Assembly (NCBI GenBank): GCA_014653385.1
Contig: JACWER010000012.1
Coordinates: 1-47,562, forward strand
Length of the DNA stretch: 47,562 nt
Source of the DNA: Pelagibacterales bacterium SAG-MED50
Lineage (GTDB): Bacteria; Pseudomonadota; Alphaproteobacteria; Pelagibacterales; Pelagibacteraceae
Direction of reading: 5' to 3'
The notes under the pieces were generated by a model, which worked only from the letters and a program-made list of their open reading frames with translations, ran no database searches and was not told the origin of the DNA. Every line of letters starts with the position of its first letter. The first letter of the stretch is position 1. Made by a program: the position numbers and the translations under genes. Of this stretch, positions 7,367 to 14,764 are shown in pieces.

Positions 7367-8659
7367 TTAGTCTCTGATTGCGTAAGCTTTTACACCAACT
7401 TCCGCAACATCAGTTCCAAGTTTTTCAGCTTGTGCACTAATTCTTAAACCAATAGTTTCTTTGAGTGCTCTGAAAACTATGTAAGAAAGCACAAAACTAA
7501 ATACACATACAGCTAGAACACCTGTAAACTGAGTTCCAAATGTTGTGTCTGGATTTGAAATTGGAACTACTAATGTTCCAAAGATACCAGCAAACATGTG
7601 GACAGGAATAGCGCCCACAACATCATCTATGTGTTTAGATTCTAAAAACTTAGTTCCAAAGTACATTATAATTGCTCCAATAGATCCAATTACCATTGCA
7701 AGTATTGGGCTAGGATTTAATGGTTCAGCAGTTATTGCAACAAGTCCTGCTAAAGCACCATTTAACATCATAATGATATCTGTTTTACCACCAATTAATC
7801 TTGTAATTAAAGCTGCAGTTACTGTTCCAGCTGCACCAGCTAAGTGAGTGTTAACTGCAATTTTACTAATTGCCGTAACATCATCAAAAGTTCCAACTGC
7901 TAATTGGCTAAAACCATTAAAACCAAACCAGCCAAACCATAATAAAAAGGTTCCAAGTGTAACTAAAGGAATACTAGACGCTGCAAAAGGAACTAAAGAT
8001 TTAGTCTCTCCTCTTTTTCCAAACCTACCAGCTCTTGCACCTAAAACTATTACACCTGCTAAAGCTGCAGCACCACCACAAGCATGGACTAAAGTTGATC
8101 CTGCAAAATCAGAAAAGCCAGCAGTAGCTAACCAGCCACCACCCCACTGCCATCCCATAGAAATTGGATAAATGAATGCAGCCATAATTGCTGAGAAAAT
8201 AAAGAATGGCCAAATTTTAATTCTTTCTGCTACAGCACCAGATACAATTGATACAGTCGCACAAACAAACATTGCTTGATAGAACCAATCAGAATAATCA
8301 GAGTATCCTGTTGCTATTTCTGAAGCATCGCTCCAAATTGAAAATGATCCTATATAACCACCTTCAGGTATTCCATATGCAAGATTATATCCGCATAAAA
8401 AAAATACAATTGATGCTATTGCAAATTTTCCAATATTTTTTGCAGCAATTGTTGATACACTTTTTGTAGTAACCAAACCACACTCAAGCATACAAAAACC
8501 TGCAGCCATAAATGCCACTAATATTCCACCTAAATAAAAACCAAGTGTGTTAAATATATATTGTCCTTCAGCTGATATAGTTGTTTCTGCTGAAGCTAAG
8601 CCTGTAATGCTAAAAAAAATTACAAGACTAAGTGTTATCTTCTTAAGTAAATTAATCAT
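7367..8659 (-). CDS. amt: Ammonium transporter Amt, copy 1
   Basis: 430 residues: a cleavable signal-like N-terminus (MINLLKKITLSLVIFFSITG, cut after LASA) and about 11 membrane helices as in Amt trimers. Family marks are FMAAGFCMLECGLV, AGSTLVHACGGAAAL (first pore histidine) and IPVHMFAGIFGTL (second pore histidine). It imports ammonium and methylammonium at the inner membrane. GGAGAGATAATG gives a good ribosome binding site. It lies 218 bases downstream of a second amt in the same direction but after that gene's terminator, so it probably has its own promoter. No glnK gene is visible nearby. Confidence 0.97.
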   Translation of the reverse strand: MINLLKKITLSLVIFFSITGLASAETTISAEGQYIFNTLGFYLGGILVAFMAAGFCMLECGLVTTKSVSTIAAKNIGKFAIASIVFFLCGYNLAYGIPEGGYIGSFSIWSDASEIATGYSDYSDWFYQAMFVCATVSIVSGAVAERIKIWPFFIFSAIMAAFIYPISMGWQWGGGWLATAGFSDFAGSTLVHACGGAAALAGVIVLGARAGRFGKRGETKSLVPFAASSIPLVTLGTFLLWFGWFGFNGFSQLAVGTFDDVTAISKIAVNTHLAGAAGTVTAALITRLIGGKTDIIMMLNGALAGLVAITAEPLNPSPILAMVIGSIGAIIMYFGTKFLESKHIDDVVGAIPVHMFAGIFGTLVVPISNPDTTFGTQFTGVLAVCVFSFVLSYIVFRALKETIGLRISAQAEKLGTDVAEVGVKAYAIRD

Positions 8660-8756
8660 TATCTCTCCTTGTTATGAGGTTTCTTTTATTAAAGTTTTTT
8701 TGTTTAAGAATTGCTGATTAATCAAAAGAGTTATGACAATAAGACATGTGTATAAA

Positions 8757-8782
8757 AAAAGGCCCCTAAAAAGGGGCCTTTT
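8757..8782 (-). terminator. Intrinsic terminator of the upstream amt
   Basis: On the minus strand AAAAGGCCCC-TTTTTA-GGGGCCTTTT is a 10-bp perfect stem followed by a run of T (the A run at 8754-8760 on the plus strand). It ends the transcript of the amt at 8878-10179, about 96 bases past its stop codon. Confidence 0.88.
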
Positions 8783-8783
8783 C

Positions 8784-8866
8784 TAACTATAAGAGAGAGA
8801 GATAGTTATTCTGTTTTAAAGAGGCCCTCCAATGAGATAACGATATGGAGATCGAAGAGCCTCTTT
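8784..8866 (-). other. Two further stem-loops in the 3' region of the upstream amt
   Basis: Between the amt stop (8878) and its terminator lie two more inverted repeats. One pairs AAAGAGGC (8818-8825) with GCCTCTTT (8859-8866) and contains an inner CTCC (8827-8830)/GGAG (8847-8850) stem. The other pairs TAACTAT (8784-8790) with ATAGTTA (8802-8808) around a GA-repeat loop. Together with the terminator they make a densely folded ~110-base 3' tail, which could stabilise the mRNA or be released as a small RNA. Folding is judged by eye. Confidence 0.5.
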
Positions 8867-8877
8867 ATTGCATGCAA

Positions 8878-10179
8878 TTAGTCTCGTATTGCGTAAGCAA
8901 TTACACCTGTTTCGGTAACGTCCGTGCCTTTAGTTTCAGCTTCTTTACTTAATCTGATTCCAAAGAGACTTTTCATTATCGACCACACAATGTATGACAC
9001 TGCAAACACAAAAATGTTAACCGCAAGTACTCCAATTAACTGTGCGCTGAATGTTGCATCAGTATTAGTTAATGGAACTGCAAGTGTGCCCCAAATTCCA
9101 GCAAATAAGTGAGCTGGGATTGCACCTACAACATCATCAAGTTTGAAATTAAATAATAATTTAGTTCCAAACACCACGATCAATCCACCTATTGCACCTA
9201 TTAAGATAGCTGCAAATGGTGATGGTGCCAAAGGTTCAGCAGTGATAGCTACCAAGCCACCAATTGCTCCGTTTAACATTTGAATTACATCTGTTTTACC
9301 ATACATTAATCTTGTAATTGTAGCTGCTGCTAATACACCTCCACAAGCCGCAAGATTTGTATTGATAAATATTGTAGAGATCGCAACTGCATCATCAAAA
9401 GTACCTAATGCTAATTGAGATCCACCATTAAATCCAAACCAACCTAACCATAGGATAAACACACCTATTGTTACTAATGGAATTGAAGAAGCTGCAAAAG
9501 GTTTTAAAGCTTTTGGATTTCCTGCAGAGTCAAATCTTCCATTTCTAGCACCTAACAAAATAATACCAGCTAATGCAGCGGCACCACCGGTTGAGTGTAC
9601 TAAAGTTGAACCAGCAAAGTCAGAGAAACCGATTTCAGCTAACCAGCCTCCACCCCACTGCCAACCCATCACGATTGGATAAATTACTCCGGCTAAAATA
9701 GCTGCAAATAAGAAGAATGGCCATAGCTTGATTCTTTCAGCCATAGCACCTGAGCAAATTGAAACTGTTGTTGCACAGAATACCATTTGGAAAAACCAAT
9801 CTGAACCATCCGCATAACCAGTATCAACTGCACTTGCATCTGACCATGGTGTGAAAGTTCCTATATATCCACCTTCTGGAATACCATAAGCTAAGTTGTA
9901 ACCAACTAGCCAAAACATAATTCCAGCAATAGCATAAAGACCTATGTTCTTTGCACAAATTACTGAAACACTTTTTGAAGTTACCATACCAGATTCTAGC
10001 ATTGCAAAACCTGCTGCCATGAACATGACAAGGAAACCACAAATTAAAAATAATAGAGTATTAAAAATAAACCCCACTTCAGCAGACACTGTTGTCTCTG
10101 CCATTCCCGCACTGCTCATGTTTAGTAAAAATACCAAACTAAGTAATGGTGCAGTTATCTTCTTTATTAATTTAGTCAT
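8878..10179 (-). CDS. amt: Ammonium transporter Amt, copy 2
   Basis: 433 residues, close in sequence to the downstream amt over the whole length, so the pair is a tandem duplication that has diverged. It has a signal-like N-terminus (MTKLIKKITAPLLSLVF, likely cut after GMA), about 11 helices, FMAAGFAMLESGMV, AGSTLVHSTGGAAAL and IPAHLFAGIWGTL with the two pore histidines. The start has a very strong ribosome binding site (AGGAGGTTTTATG). A TATGCA-N5-TGCATA palindrome sits about 73 bases upstream and may be a nitrogen-control operator. The C-terminal tail (GTDVTETGVIAYAIRD) nearly matches that of copy 1. Confidence 0.97.
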   Translation of the reverse strand: MTKLIKKITAPLLSLVFLLNMSSAGMAETTVSAEVGFIFNTLLFLICGFLVMFMAAGFAMLESGMVTSKSVSVICAKNIGLYAIAGIMFWLVGYNLAYGIPEGGYIGTFTPWSDASAVDTGYADGSDWFFQMVFCATTVSICSGAMAERIKLWPFFLFAAILAGVIYPIVMGWQWGGGWLAEIGFSDFAGSTLVHSTGGAAALAGIILLGARNGRFDSAGNPKALKPFAASSIPLVTIGVFILWLGWFGFNGGSQLALGTFDDAVAISTIFINTNLAACGGVLAAATITRLMYGKTDVIQMLNGAIGGLVAITAEPLAPSPFAAILIGAIGGLIVVFGTKLLFNFKLDDVVGAIPAHLFAGIWGTLAVPLTNTDATFSAQLIGVLAVNIFVFAVSYIVWSIMKSLFGIRLSKEAETKGTDVTETGVIAYAIRD

Positions 10180-10251
10180 AAAACCTCCTGTTAAGGATAT
10201 GACTTATAATTTTAATATTTATAAAAACTAACGCTTATTAGGAAAAATGGG

Positions 10252-10268
10252 TATGCAGTATTTGCATA
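10252..10268. promoter_or_regulatory. Palindrome upstream of amt copy 2
   Basis: TATGCA (10252-10257), five bases, TGCATA (10263-10268) is a perfect 6-bp inverted repeat in the short gap between hupB and amt. Its TGCA half-sites resemble those of NtrC/NtrX-type response regulators (TGCAC-type dyads), but with a shorter spacer. Role in nitrogen control is an inference from position. Confidence 0.4.
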
Positions 10269-10272
10269 TAGT

Positions 10273-10310
10273 AACAGCCCTAAACGTGTTTTGAAAACGT
10301 TAGGGCTGTT
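10273..10310 (-). terminator. Hairpin at the end of the HU gene
   Basis: AACAGCCCTAA (10273-10283) pairs perfectly with TTAGGGCTGTT (10300-10310); the loop contains a further GTTTT/AAAAC pairing. It starts 11 bases after the HU stop codon. The U run lies before rather than after the stem on the HU strand, so it is not a textbook intrinsic terminator; it may act as an mRNA 3' end or a processing barrier. Confidence 0.6.
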
Positions 10311-10320
10311 AAAAAAATAA

Positions 10321-10596
10321 TTATTTATTGAATACTTCTTTTAAAGCTTTAGCAGGTAAGAATTTTACCTTTTGAGAAGCGGCGATTTGAATTTGTTCAC
10401 CTGTTCTTGGGTTTCTTCCAACTCTAGCTTTTCTTTTAGCTACTTTGTAAGTACCAAATCCTGCTATTTTTACATTATCGTCACCTTTTAGTGCATCTAA
10501 AATAGTGTTGGTAATTGTATCAAATGTTCTTTCAGCATCTGCTTTGCTCAAACTTAAAGAGCCTGAAAGCTGTGCAATTAGTTGTTTTTTGTTCAT
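10321..10596 (-). CDS. hup: HU-family DNA-binding protein
   Basis: 91 residues, the standard HU length. N-terminal MNKKQLIAQLSGSLSLSKAD forms the dimer helices, VKIAGFGTYKV is the conserved G-F-G-x-F/Y signature, and RVGRNPRTGEQIQIAAS is the DNA-intercalating beta arm with the R-N-P tip. HU compacts and bends DNA as a dimer. It is monocistronic here: RseP upstream on the same strand ends at 10754, and the gap of 157 bases contains an 8-bp inverted repeat that may be promoter or operator. The RBS is GGAGC. Confidence 0.97.
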   Translation of the reverse strand: MNKKQLIAQLSGSLSLSKADAERTFDTITNTILDALKGDDNVKIAGFGTYKVAKRKARVGRNPRTGEQIQIAASQKVKFLPAKALKEVFNK

Positions 10597-10618
10597 TTTA
10601 GCTCCGGTTATGTTGGTT

Positions 10619-10650
10619 ATTTATCATAATTGTCATAAACGTTGATAAAT
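10619..10650. promoter_or_regulatory. Inverted repeat in the HU promoter region
   Basis: ATTTATCA (10619-10626), 16 bases, TGATAAAT (10643-10650) is a perfect 8-bp inverted repeat ending 22 bases before the HU start. The minus-strand TATGAT within this region is a plausible -10. The spacing (24 bases centre to centre, about two helical turns) suits a dimeric regulator, but no protein can be assigned. Confidence 0.35.
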
Positions 10651-10753
10651 CAAGCTTTTTTTTAGTGTCTAATTTTTTCTTACATACAATATCTAGTTGT
10701 AGCTTAAATAAGTATTGATTTTACTTACATTTCTAACTTTTTAAAAAATAAAA

Positions 10754-11866
10754 TTAATTAAATAAACCCAGGTCTTTTAAGTCATTAAAGGTTGTAAAAA
10801 ACATTAATGATACCAACAAAAACAAACCGATTCGAAAAAAACCTTCCTGAGCTTTTTGAGAAAGTGGACGTCCTAAAACTTTTTCAAATGCATAAAACAT
10901 TAAGTGCCCCCCATCTAACATTGGTATTGGGAATAAGTTAATTAAACCAAGGCTTATTGAAATGTAAGCCATTATAGAAATAAACGGTAAGATTCCAATT
11001 TCAGCCACTTGTCCTGTAATTTTTGCAATCCTAATTGGGCCACCTAATTGCGAACTATCACCTGTACCTCTAAGCATACTACCAATATATTTAAGAGATG
11101 ATGCGCTTACGAAATAAACTTCTTTTACTGAATGAATTAAAGCTTGTGCAGGTCCTAATTTTACATGATTGATTTCATTATTAACTGCACCAAGTTTAAT
11201 CCCAACCATTCTCTTATTAATCTTGTTCCCTAAATTATCTTCACTCAAGACAATATTGGGTTTAACTTTTATCAAATATTCTTGATCTAATCGTTCGACC
11301 TTAAAATCAATTATATCCCTTGTTGAAGTTGTAATAAATTTTGCAACATCCATAATACTCTCAACTTCATTTCCATCAATTTCTAAAATAACATCATTAT
11401 CCTTAAGTCCCCCAACCATTGCAGGACTATCTTTTTGAACTTCAGCAATCATTGCTGGAGTAAAATCTTTTCCAACAAAAGTATAAATACAAAAGAATAT
11501 TGCTATCGCTAATAAAAAGTTAGCTAAGGGTCCACCAAATACAATTAAAGCTCTTTGATATAAAGGTTTTAAAATAAATAATTTATCTTGCTCTTCTTTA
11601 TTATATTTCTCAATTATTTCTTTGTGATCACTTTGTGAATATACATTTCTATCTCCAAAAAATTTAACGTAACCACCAAGTGGGATCCAACATATCTTCC
11701 ATCTAGTTCCATGTTTGTCATTCCAACCAAATAATTCTTGACCAAATCCTATAGAAAAATCAGTAACACCTACGCCATATTTTCTGGCAAAATAATAGTG
11801 TCCATATTCGTGAATAAACACAACAACTAAGATTAATATTATAAATGGAATTATATATGTAAGCAT
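10754..11866 (-). CDS. rseP: RseP-type site-2 zinc metalloprotease
   Basis: 370 residues. The zinc motif H19-E-Y-G-H23 lies in the first membrane helix (FIHEYGHYYFARKYG), a single PDZ domain spans roughly residues 120-205 (PAMVGGLKDNDVILEIDG), and the third zinc ligand is in INLFPIPMLDGGHLMFY. This intramembrane protease cleaves anti-sigma factors or signal peptides in the inner membrane. Typical RseP of E. coli has two PDZ domains; one is common in Alphaproteobacteria. The usual neighbours dxr and bamA are not adjacent here. The YtoQ gene lies 28 bases upstream in the same direction. Confidence 0.95.
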   Translation of the reverse strand: MLTYIIPFIILILVVVFIHEYGHYYFARKYGVGVTDFSIGFGQELFGWNDKHGTRWKICWIPLGGYVKFFGDRNVYSQSDHKEIIEKYNKEEQDKLFILKPLYQRALIVFGGPLANFLLAIAIFFCIYTFVGKDFTPAMIAEVQKDSPAMVGGLKDNDVILEIDGNEVESIMDVAKFITTSTRDIIDFKVERLDQEYLIKVKPNIVLSEDNLGNKINKRMVGIKLGAVNNEINHVKLGPAQALIHSVKEVYFVSASSLKYIGSMLRGTGDSSQLGGPIRIAKITGQVAEIGILPFISIMAYISISLGLINLFPIPMLDGGHLMFYAFEKVLGRPLSQKAQEGFFRIGLFLLVSLMFFTTFNDLKDLGLFN

Positions 11867-11893
11867 ATATTTATATTTTTCGTTGGCTGGCGA

Positions 11894-12343
11894 TTATTTT
11901 AAAGTTCCCTCTAAAACATATTTCAATATTCTAACCACCTGCATTTGATCTGAGGCAACAGCTGAGGCTGCAGCATCTATTTCTTTTAAAGCATGCTGAT
12001 GATCTTCATTTTGTATAACAATAATTGATTTATTTAAAGCAGATGCATAACCCGCATCAAAAGCTGCATTCCATTGTTTGTATTTTTCACCAAATTTAAC
12101 AACTACTACATCGCTGTCTTTAATAGATTTTTTAGTTCTAATTGAATTGATATTTGCACCTTTCCTATCTTTCCAAAGATTTTTCTCTTCTGGGCCTAGA
12201 ATTTCAATACCACAATCATCAGATGAAGGATGATCTGTTACAGGAGATGTAAATTGAATATCTAAATTTTCTTTTTTACAATTTTCAATTATTTCTTCAC
12301 GCCAATTAGTATGAATTTCACCCGCTAAATATACTTTTAACAT
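11894..12343 (-). CDS. YtoQ family protein
   Basis: 149 residues beginning LKVYLAGEIHTNWREEI and containing FTSPVTDHPSSDDCG and YKQWNAAFDAGYASAL, which match the YtoQ family across its length. The fold is related to nucleoside 2-deoxyribosyltransferase-like proteins (V-Y-L-A-G start, D-x-x-V-V central strand), but no activity is established. It is upstream of rseP by 28 bases. The start is preceded by GGAGAAG. Function unknown. Confidence 0.85.
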   Translation of the reverse strand: MLKVYLAGEIHTNWREEIIENCKKENLDIQFTSPVTDHPSSDDCGIEILGPEEKNLWKDRKGANINSIRTKKSIKDSDVVVVKFGEKYKQWNAAFDAGYASALNKSIIVIQNEDHQHALKEIDAAASAVASDQMQVVRILKYVLEGTLK

Positions 12344-12406
12344 TTCTTCTCCAGTTTATTATTAATACTCTTTCTTAGATAGTTTCTATTAGTATTAAAC
12401 ACTATA

Positions 12407-12541
12407 TCAAATATTTAACCTATCTTTAACTGTATAAAACCACACAGCCAATCTAAAATGAAAAGTCCTTAATTGAGGAAAAACAAACTTTTTAGGTAAT
12501 CTTTTATATATCTTTGAGATATCAAGATCTTTACTATTAAG
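12407..12541 (-). pseudogene. Ghost C-terminus duplicated from the neighbouring FAD oxidoreductase
   Basis: Read on the minus strand, these bases encode NSKDLDISKIYKRLPKKFVF followed by PQLRTFHFRLAVWFYTVKDR and end LNI-TGA at 12407. The end of the intact oxidoreductase at 12936 reads NSKDLDISKIYKGLPKKFIF, then PKLRVFYFRLAVLFYNIKDK, FNI. About 33 of 43 residues are identical. No upstream part of the second copy is left; instead a 54-codon membrane ORF ends directly before it in the same frame. This is a remnant of a former tandem paralogue, or of duplicated DNA, that lost all but its last ~130 bases. Confidence 0.85.
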
Positions 12542-12544
12542 TTT

Positions 12545-12709
12545 TTACCTCAGAAAAAATATAACAATAGCCAAGATAACAATTACTAATAGTGCCCATA
12601 TAGATAAGTTTTTTAAAAAAAGCTTTAATGTTGAATTAGATTTTAAAAATGCAGGTAGAACTAAAATTAGTACCCCGACCATAAATATGACAGATAAAAC
12701 TTTATCCAT
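12545..12709 (-). CDS. Small two-helix membrane protein
   Basis: A 54-codon frame from ATG 12709 to TAA 12545. Two hydrophobic stretches (VLSVIFMVGVLILVLPAFL and WALLVIVILAIVIFFL) are separated by KSNSTLKLFLKNLS. The hairpin layout and the L-K-N-L-S-I-W-A-L motif recall the small membrane segment found before alphaproteobacterial TIGR02281-type aspartic proteases, but no protease domain follows. It lies 6 bases after the next upstream small membrane gene and directly before the ghost oxidoreductase fragment. Function unknown. Confidence 0.55.
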   Translation of the reverse strand: MDKVLSVIFMVGVLILVLPAFLKSNSTLKLFLKNLSIWALLVIVILAIVIFFLR

Positions 12710-12715
12710 TATTTT

Positions 12716-12901
12716 TTATTTTATAATCCAAAAAATGATGTTTATTATATAAACCAAAATACTATAAAATAAGAACATCAGAAATTTTTCTTTTCCTGTT
12801 TTTTCTTTCCAATTTAAAGTAAATAATACTGATGGTGAAGCCACTAATAAAATAACACCCACTACAATTACAAGTACTGATAAAATTATAAATACATTCA
12901 T
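12716..12901 (-). CDS. Small two-helix membrane protein
   Basis: 61 residues with two hydrophobic helices (about 3-25 and 41-60) joined by a basic loop, NWKEKTGKEK. It is unrelated in sequence to the small membrane protein 6 bases downstream. It lies 34 bases after the FAD oxidoreductase on the same strand, so it may be at the end of that transcript. No family recognised. Coding status is supported by the clean hydrophobic pattern and the tight packing. Confidence 0.6.
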   Translation of the reverse strand: MNVFIILSVLVIVVGVILLVASPSVLFTLNWKEKTGKEKFLMFLFYSILVYIINIIFWIIK

Positions 12902-12935
12902 AAGATCTCTTTAAATTTTTTAGTCATATATTTTC

Positions 12936-14282
12936 TTAAATATTAAACTTATCTTTAATATTATAAAATAGAACTGCTAGTCTAAAGTAAAACACTCTTA
13001 ATTTAGGAAATATAAACTTTTTAGGTAATCCTTTGTATATCTTTGAGATATCAAGATCTTTACTATTTGATGAGAAAACTAACTTAGATAACTGTTTGCC
13101 AGTCCAAGGAGCTGCACTAACCCCTACTCCATTGTAGCCAAATCCATAGTATATTTCTTCATTATCTATTTTGCCAATTGAAGGAGTTAATTTTTGAGAT
13201 AAAGCAATTAACCCTCGCCAATTATATTCAATATTAATATTGCTCCATTTAGGAAATATGTCCTTTAAAAACTTTTCCATTTTTTTTGACATATCTAAAT
13301 TTGATTGATCACTTCCACTTAAATCTCCTCTAGTTCCAAACAAAATTCGATTATCTGGCAATTTTCTATAATAATACAAAAGGTTTTTAGTATTAGCGAT
13401 CGGTGAAAATGTTTTAAAATTATGTAGATTAATTTCATCATCATTAAGTTTTCTTGTAACAATGATATTTGAAATAACAGGCAGTACCCTTCCATCCATT
13501 TTAGGAATTAAACCTTCTTGGTAAAATCCATTGGTTGCAACAACTATTTTTTTAGATCGAATAGATCCTTCTTTAGTTTTTAAAAGATAAGATCCATTAT
13601 CTTTATTAATTTGGTCTACTTTAGTGTGTTCAAATATCTTTAATTTTTTTGATAAAGCGTGTTTTGCAATCCCATTAACAAATTTAAGAGGATTGATTGC
13701 AAATCCAGGTTTATAGGAAAAAGCACCATATTGTTCAGTTCCACCATGACCAATTTGATTGAATTCTTCTTTTGAATACACTTTTGTTTCAATCTCAAAT
13801 TCATCCTTATAAGCTCTAGATTGTTCTTTAATTTGCTCAAATTTATTTGGATGATGGGCTACAACATAATTGCTATTCCCTGTTACATCACAGTCAATAT
13901 TATATTCTTTTATAATATCTTTTGTATAATTTGAGCCTTCAACAGAGTTTTTATAAAATTTTTTAGTTTCATCATTGCCGTAAATAGATTGCATTTTTTT
14001 AAAAGACATCTTGCTTGGTGGCAAACAATTAAATCCAGCATTACGTGAGGAGGCACCCCAGCCTATTTTTCCAGCTTCAACTAAAATTACATCTAAGTTG
14101 TGATTTTCAATTAAATTAATCGCACATAATAATCCAGTATAGCCACCGCCTATGACAACTATTTCTGATTTAACATCTTTAGTTAATTTTTCTAAGTTTA
14201 GATTTTCTTGTGAATTATCTTCCCAGTAACTTTTGACAGGTGTATTAAATTTATAAATATCCGAATGATAGATATTTTTCAT
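12936..14282 (-). CDS. FAD-dependent amine/amino-acid oxidoreductase (DadA/PuuB type)
   Basis: 448 residues. N-terminal SYWEDNS is typical of the gamma-glutamylputrescine oxidase-like group, followed by the dinucleotide-binding EIVVIGGGYTGLLCAINL (about 41-58), VEAGKIGWGASSRNAGF with the conserved G-W-G-A-S-x-R-N-G/A-G, and a C-terminal FAD segment YYGFGYNGVGVSAAPWTG. Such flavoproteins oxidise an amine or N-methyl amino acid. The substrate is not clear. Its stop codon region is duplicated as a ghost 400 bases downstream. The start overlaps the GFA gene stop by 4 bases (ATGA). Confidence 0.88.
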   Translation of the reverse strand: MKNIYHSDIYKFNTPVKSYWEDNSQENLNLEKLTKDVKSEIVVIGGGYTGLLCAINLIENHNLDVILVEAGKIGWGASSRNAGFNCLPPSKMSFKKMQSIYGNDETKKFYKNSVEGSNYTKDIIKEYNIDCDVTGNSNYVVAHHPNKFEQIKEQSRAYKDEFEIETKVYSKEEFNQIGHGGTEQYGAFSYKPGFAINPLKFVNGIAKHALSKKLKIFEHTKVDQINKDNGSYLLKTKEGSIRSKKIVVATNGFYQEGLIPKMDGRVLPVISNIIVTRKLNDDEINLHNFKTFSPIANTKNLLYYYRKLPDNRILFGTRGDLSGSDQSNLDMSKKMEKFLKDIFPKWSNINIEYNWRGLIALSQKLTPSIGKIDNEEIYYGFGYNGVGVSAAPWTGKQLSKLVFSSNSKDLDISKIYKGLPKKFIFPKLRVFYFRLAVLFYNIKDKFNI

Positions 14283-14764
14283 TTTTTTGTATTTAGATAT
14301 TCTTTAATTCTAATAAGACTTTCATTTGGCCAGGTTTCTTTTGGATCATACATTTTCTCAAAACAATTATTAATATTTGATAAATTTACCCATTCATCTT
14401 TATCTTTAGTAAATATATGAGCTTGGGGTGGAAATGTTTTAGAATTTTCTAAAGTTTGAGTTCTAACATTTAATCTACCAATAGCAGATTCATAATCTGT
14501 ATAAATATAAGCTCCACAATTTTTACAAAAGAAAATTGTAATAAACTTGCCGCTACCAGCTACAAGTTTTTTAGTTGCTGAAAGTTCACCATCAGTAATG
14601 GTTAAAGTGTTTTCTAAAATGCTTGAATTAATAACATAAGAAGAACCAGTCAATACTTTACAATCTTTACAGTGACATGCTTGAGTAAATAAAGGTTTTT
14701 CAGATAGTTTGTATTTTACTTCACCACACAAACATTGACCTTTTAATTCAATTTTTTTATTCAT
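14279..14764 (-). CDS. GFA / Mss4-like zinc-binding protein
   Basis: 161 residues with the GFA zinc ligands: C11-x-C13 (QCLCGEV), C30-x-C32-x2-C35 (ACHCKDC) and C80-x2-C83 (FFCKNCGA). The family was named for glutathione-dependent formaldehyde-activating enzyme, but most members are of unknown function and the original role is disputed. It overlaps the SRAP gene upstream by 8 bases and the FAD oxidoreductase downstream by 4, so the three are translationally coupled. Formaldehyde release by an amine oxidase would be one reason for this pairing, which is speculative. Confidence 0.88.
   Translation of the reverse strand: MNKKIELKGQCLCGEVKYKLSEKPLFTQACHCKDCKVLTGSSYVINSSILENTLTITDGELSATKKLVAGSGKFITIFFCKNCGAYIYTDYESAIGRLNVRTQTLENSKTFPPQAHIFTKDKDEWVNLSNINNCFEKMYDPKETWPNESLIRIKEYLNTKK

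Noticed and set aside
7545..8171. Two plus-strand open frames antisense to amt copy 1
   Set aside because: Pro/Ala-rich translations mirror the conserved membrane helices of Amt on the other strand. No start signal or family.
10252..10268. Sigma54 promoter for amt
   Set aside because: No GG-N10-GC element is found near the palindrome, and SAR11 genomes generally lack rpoN.
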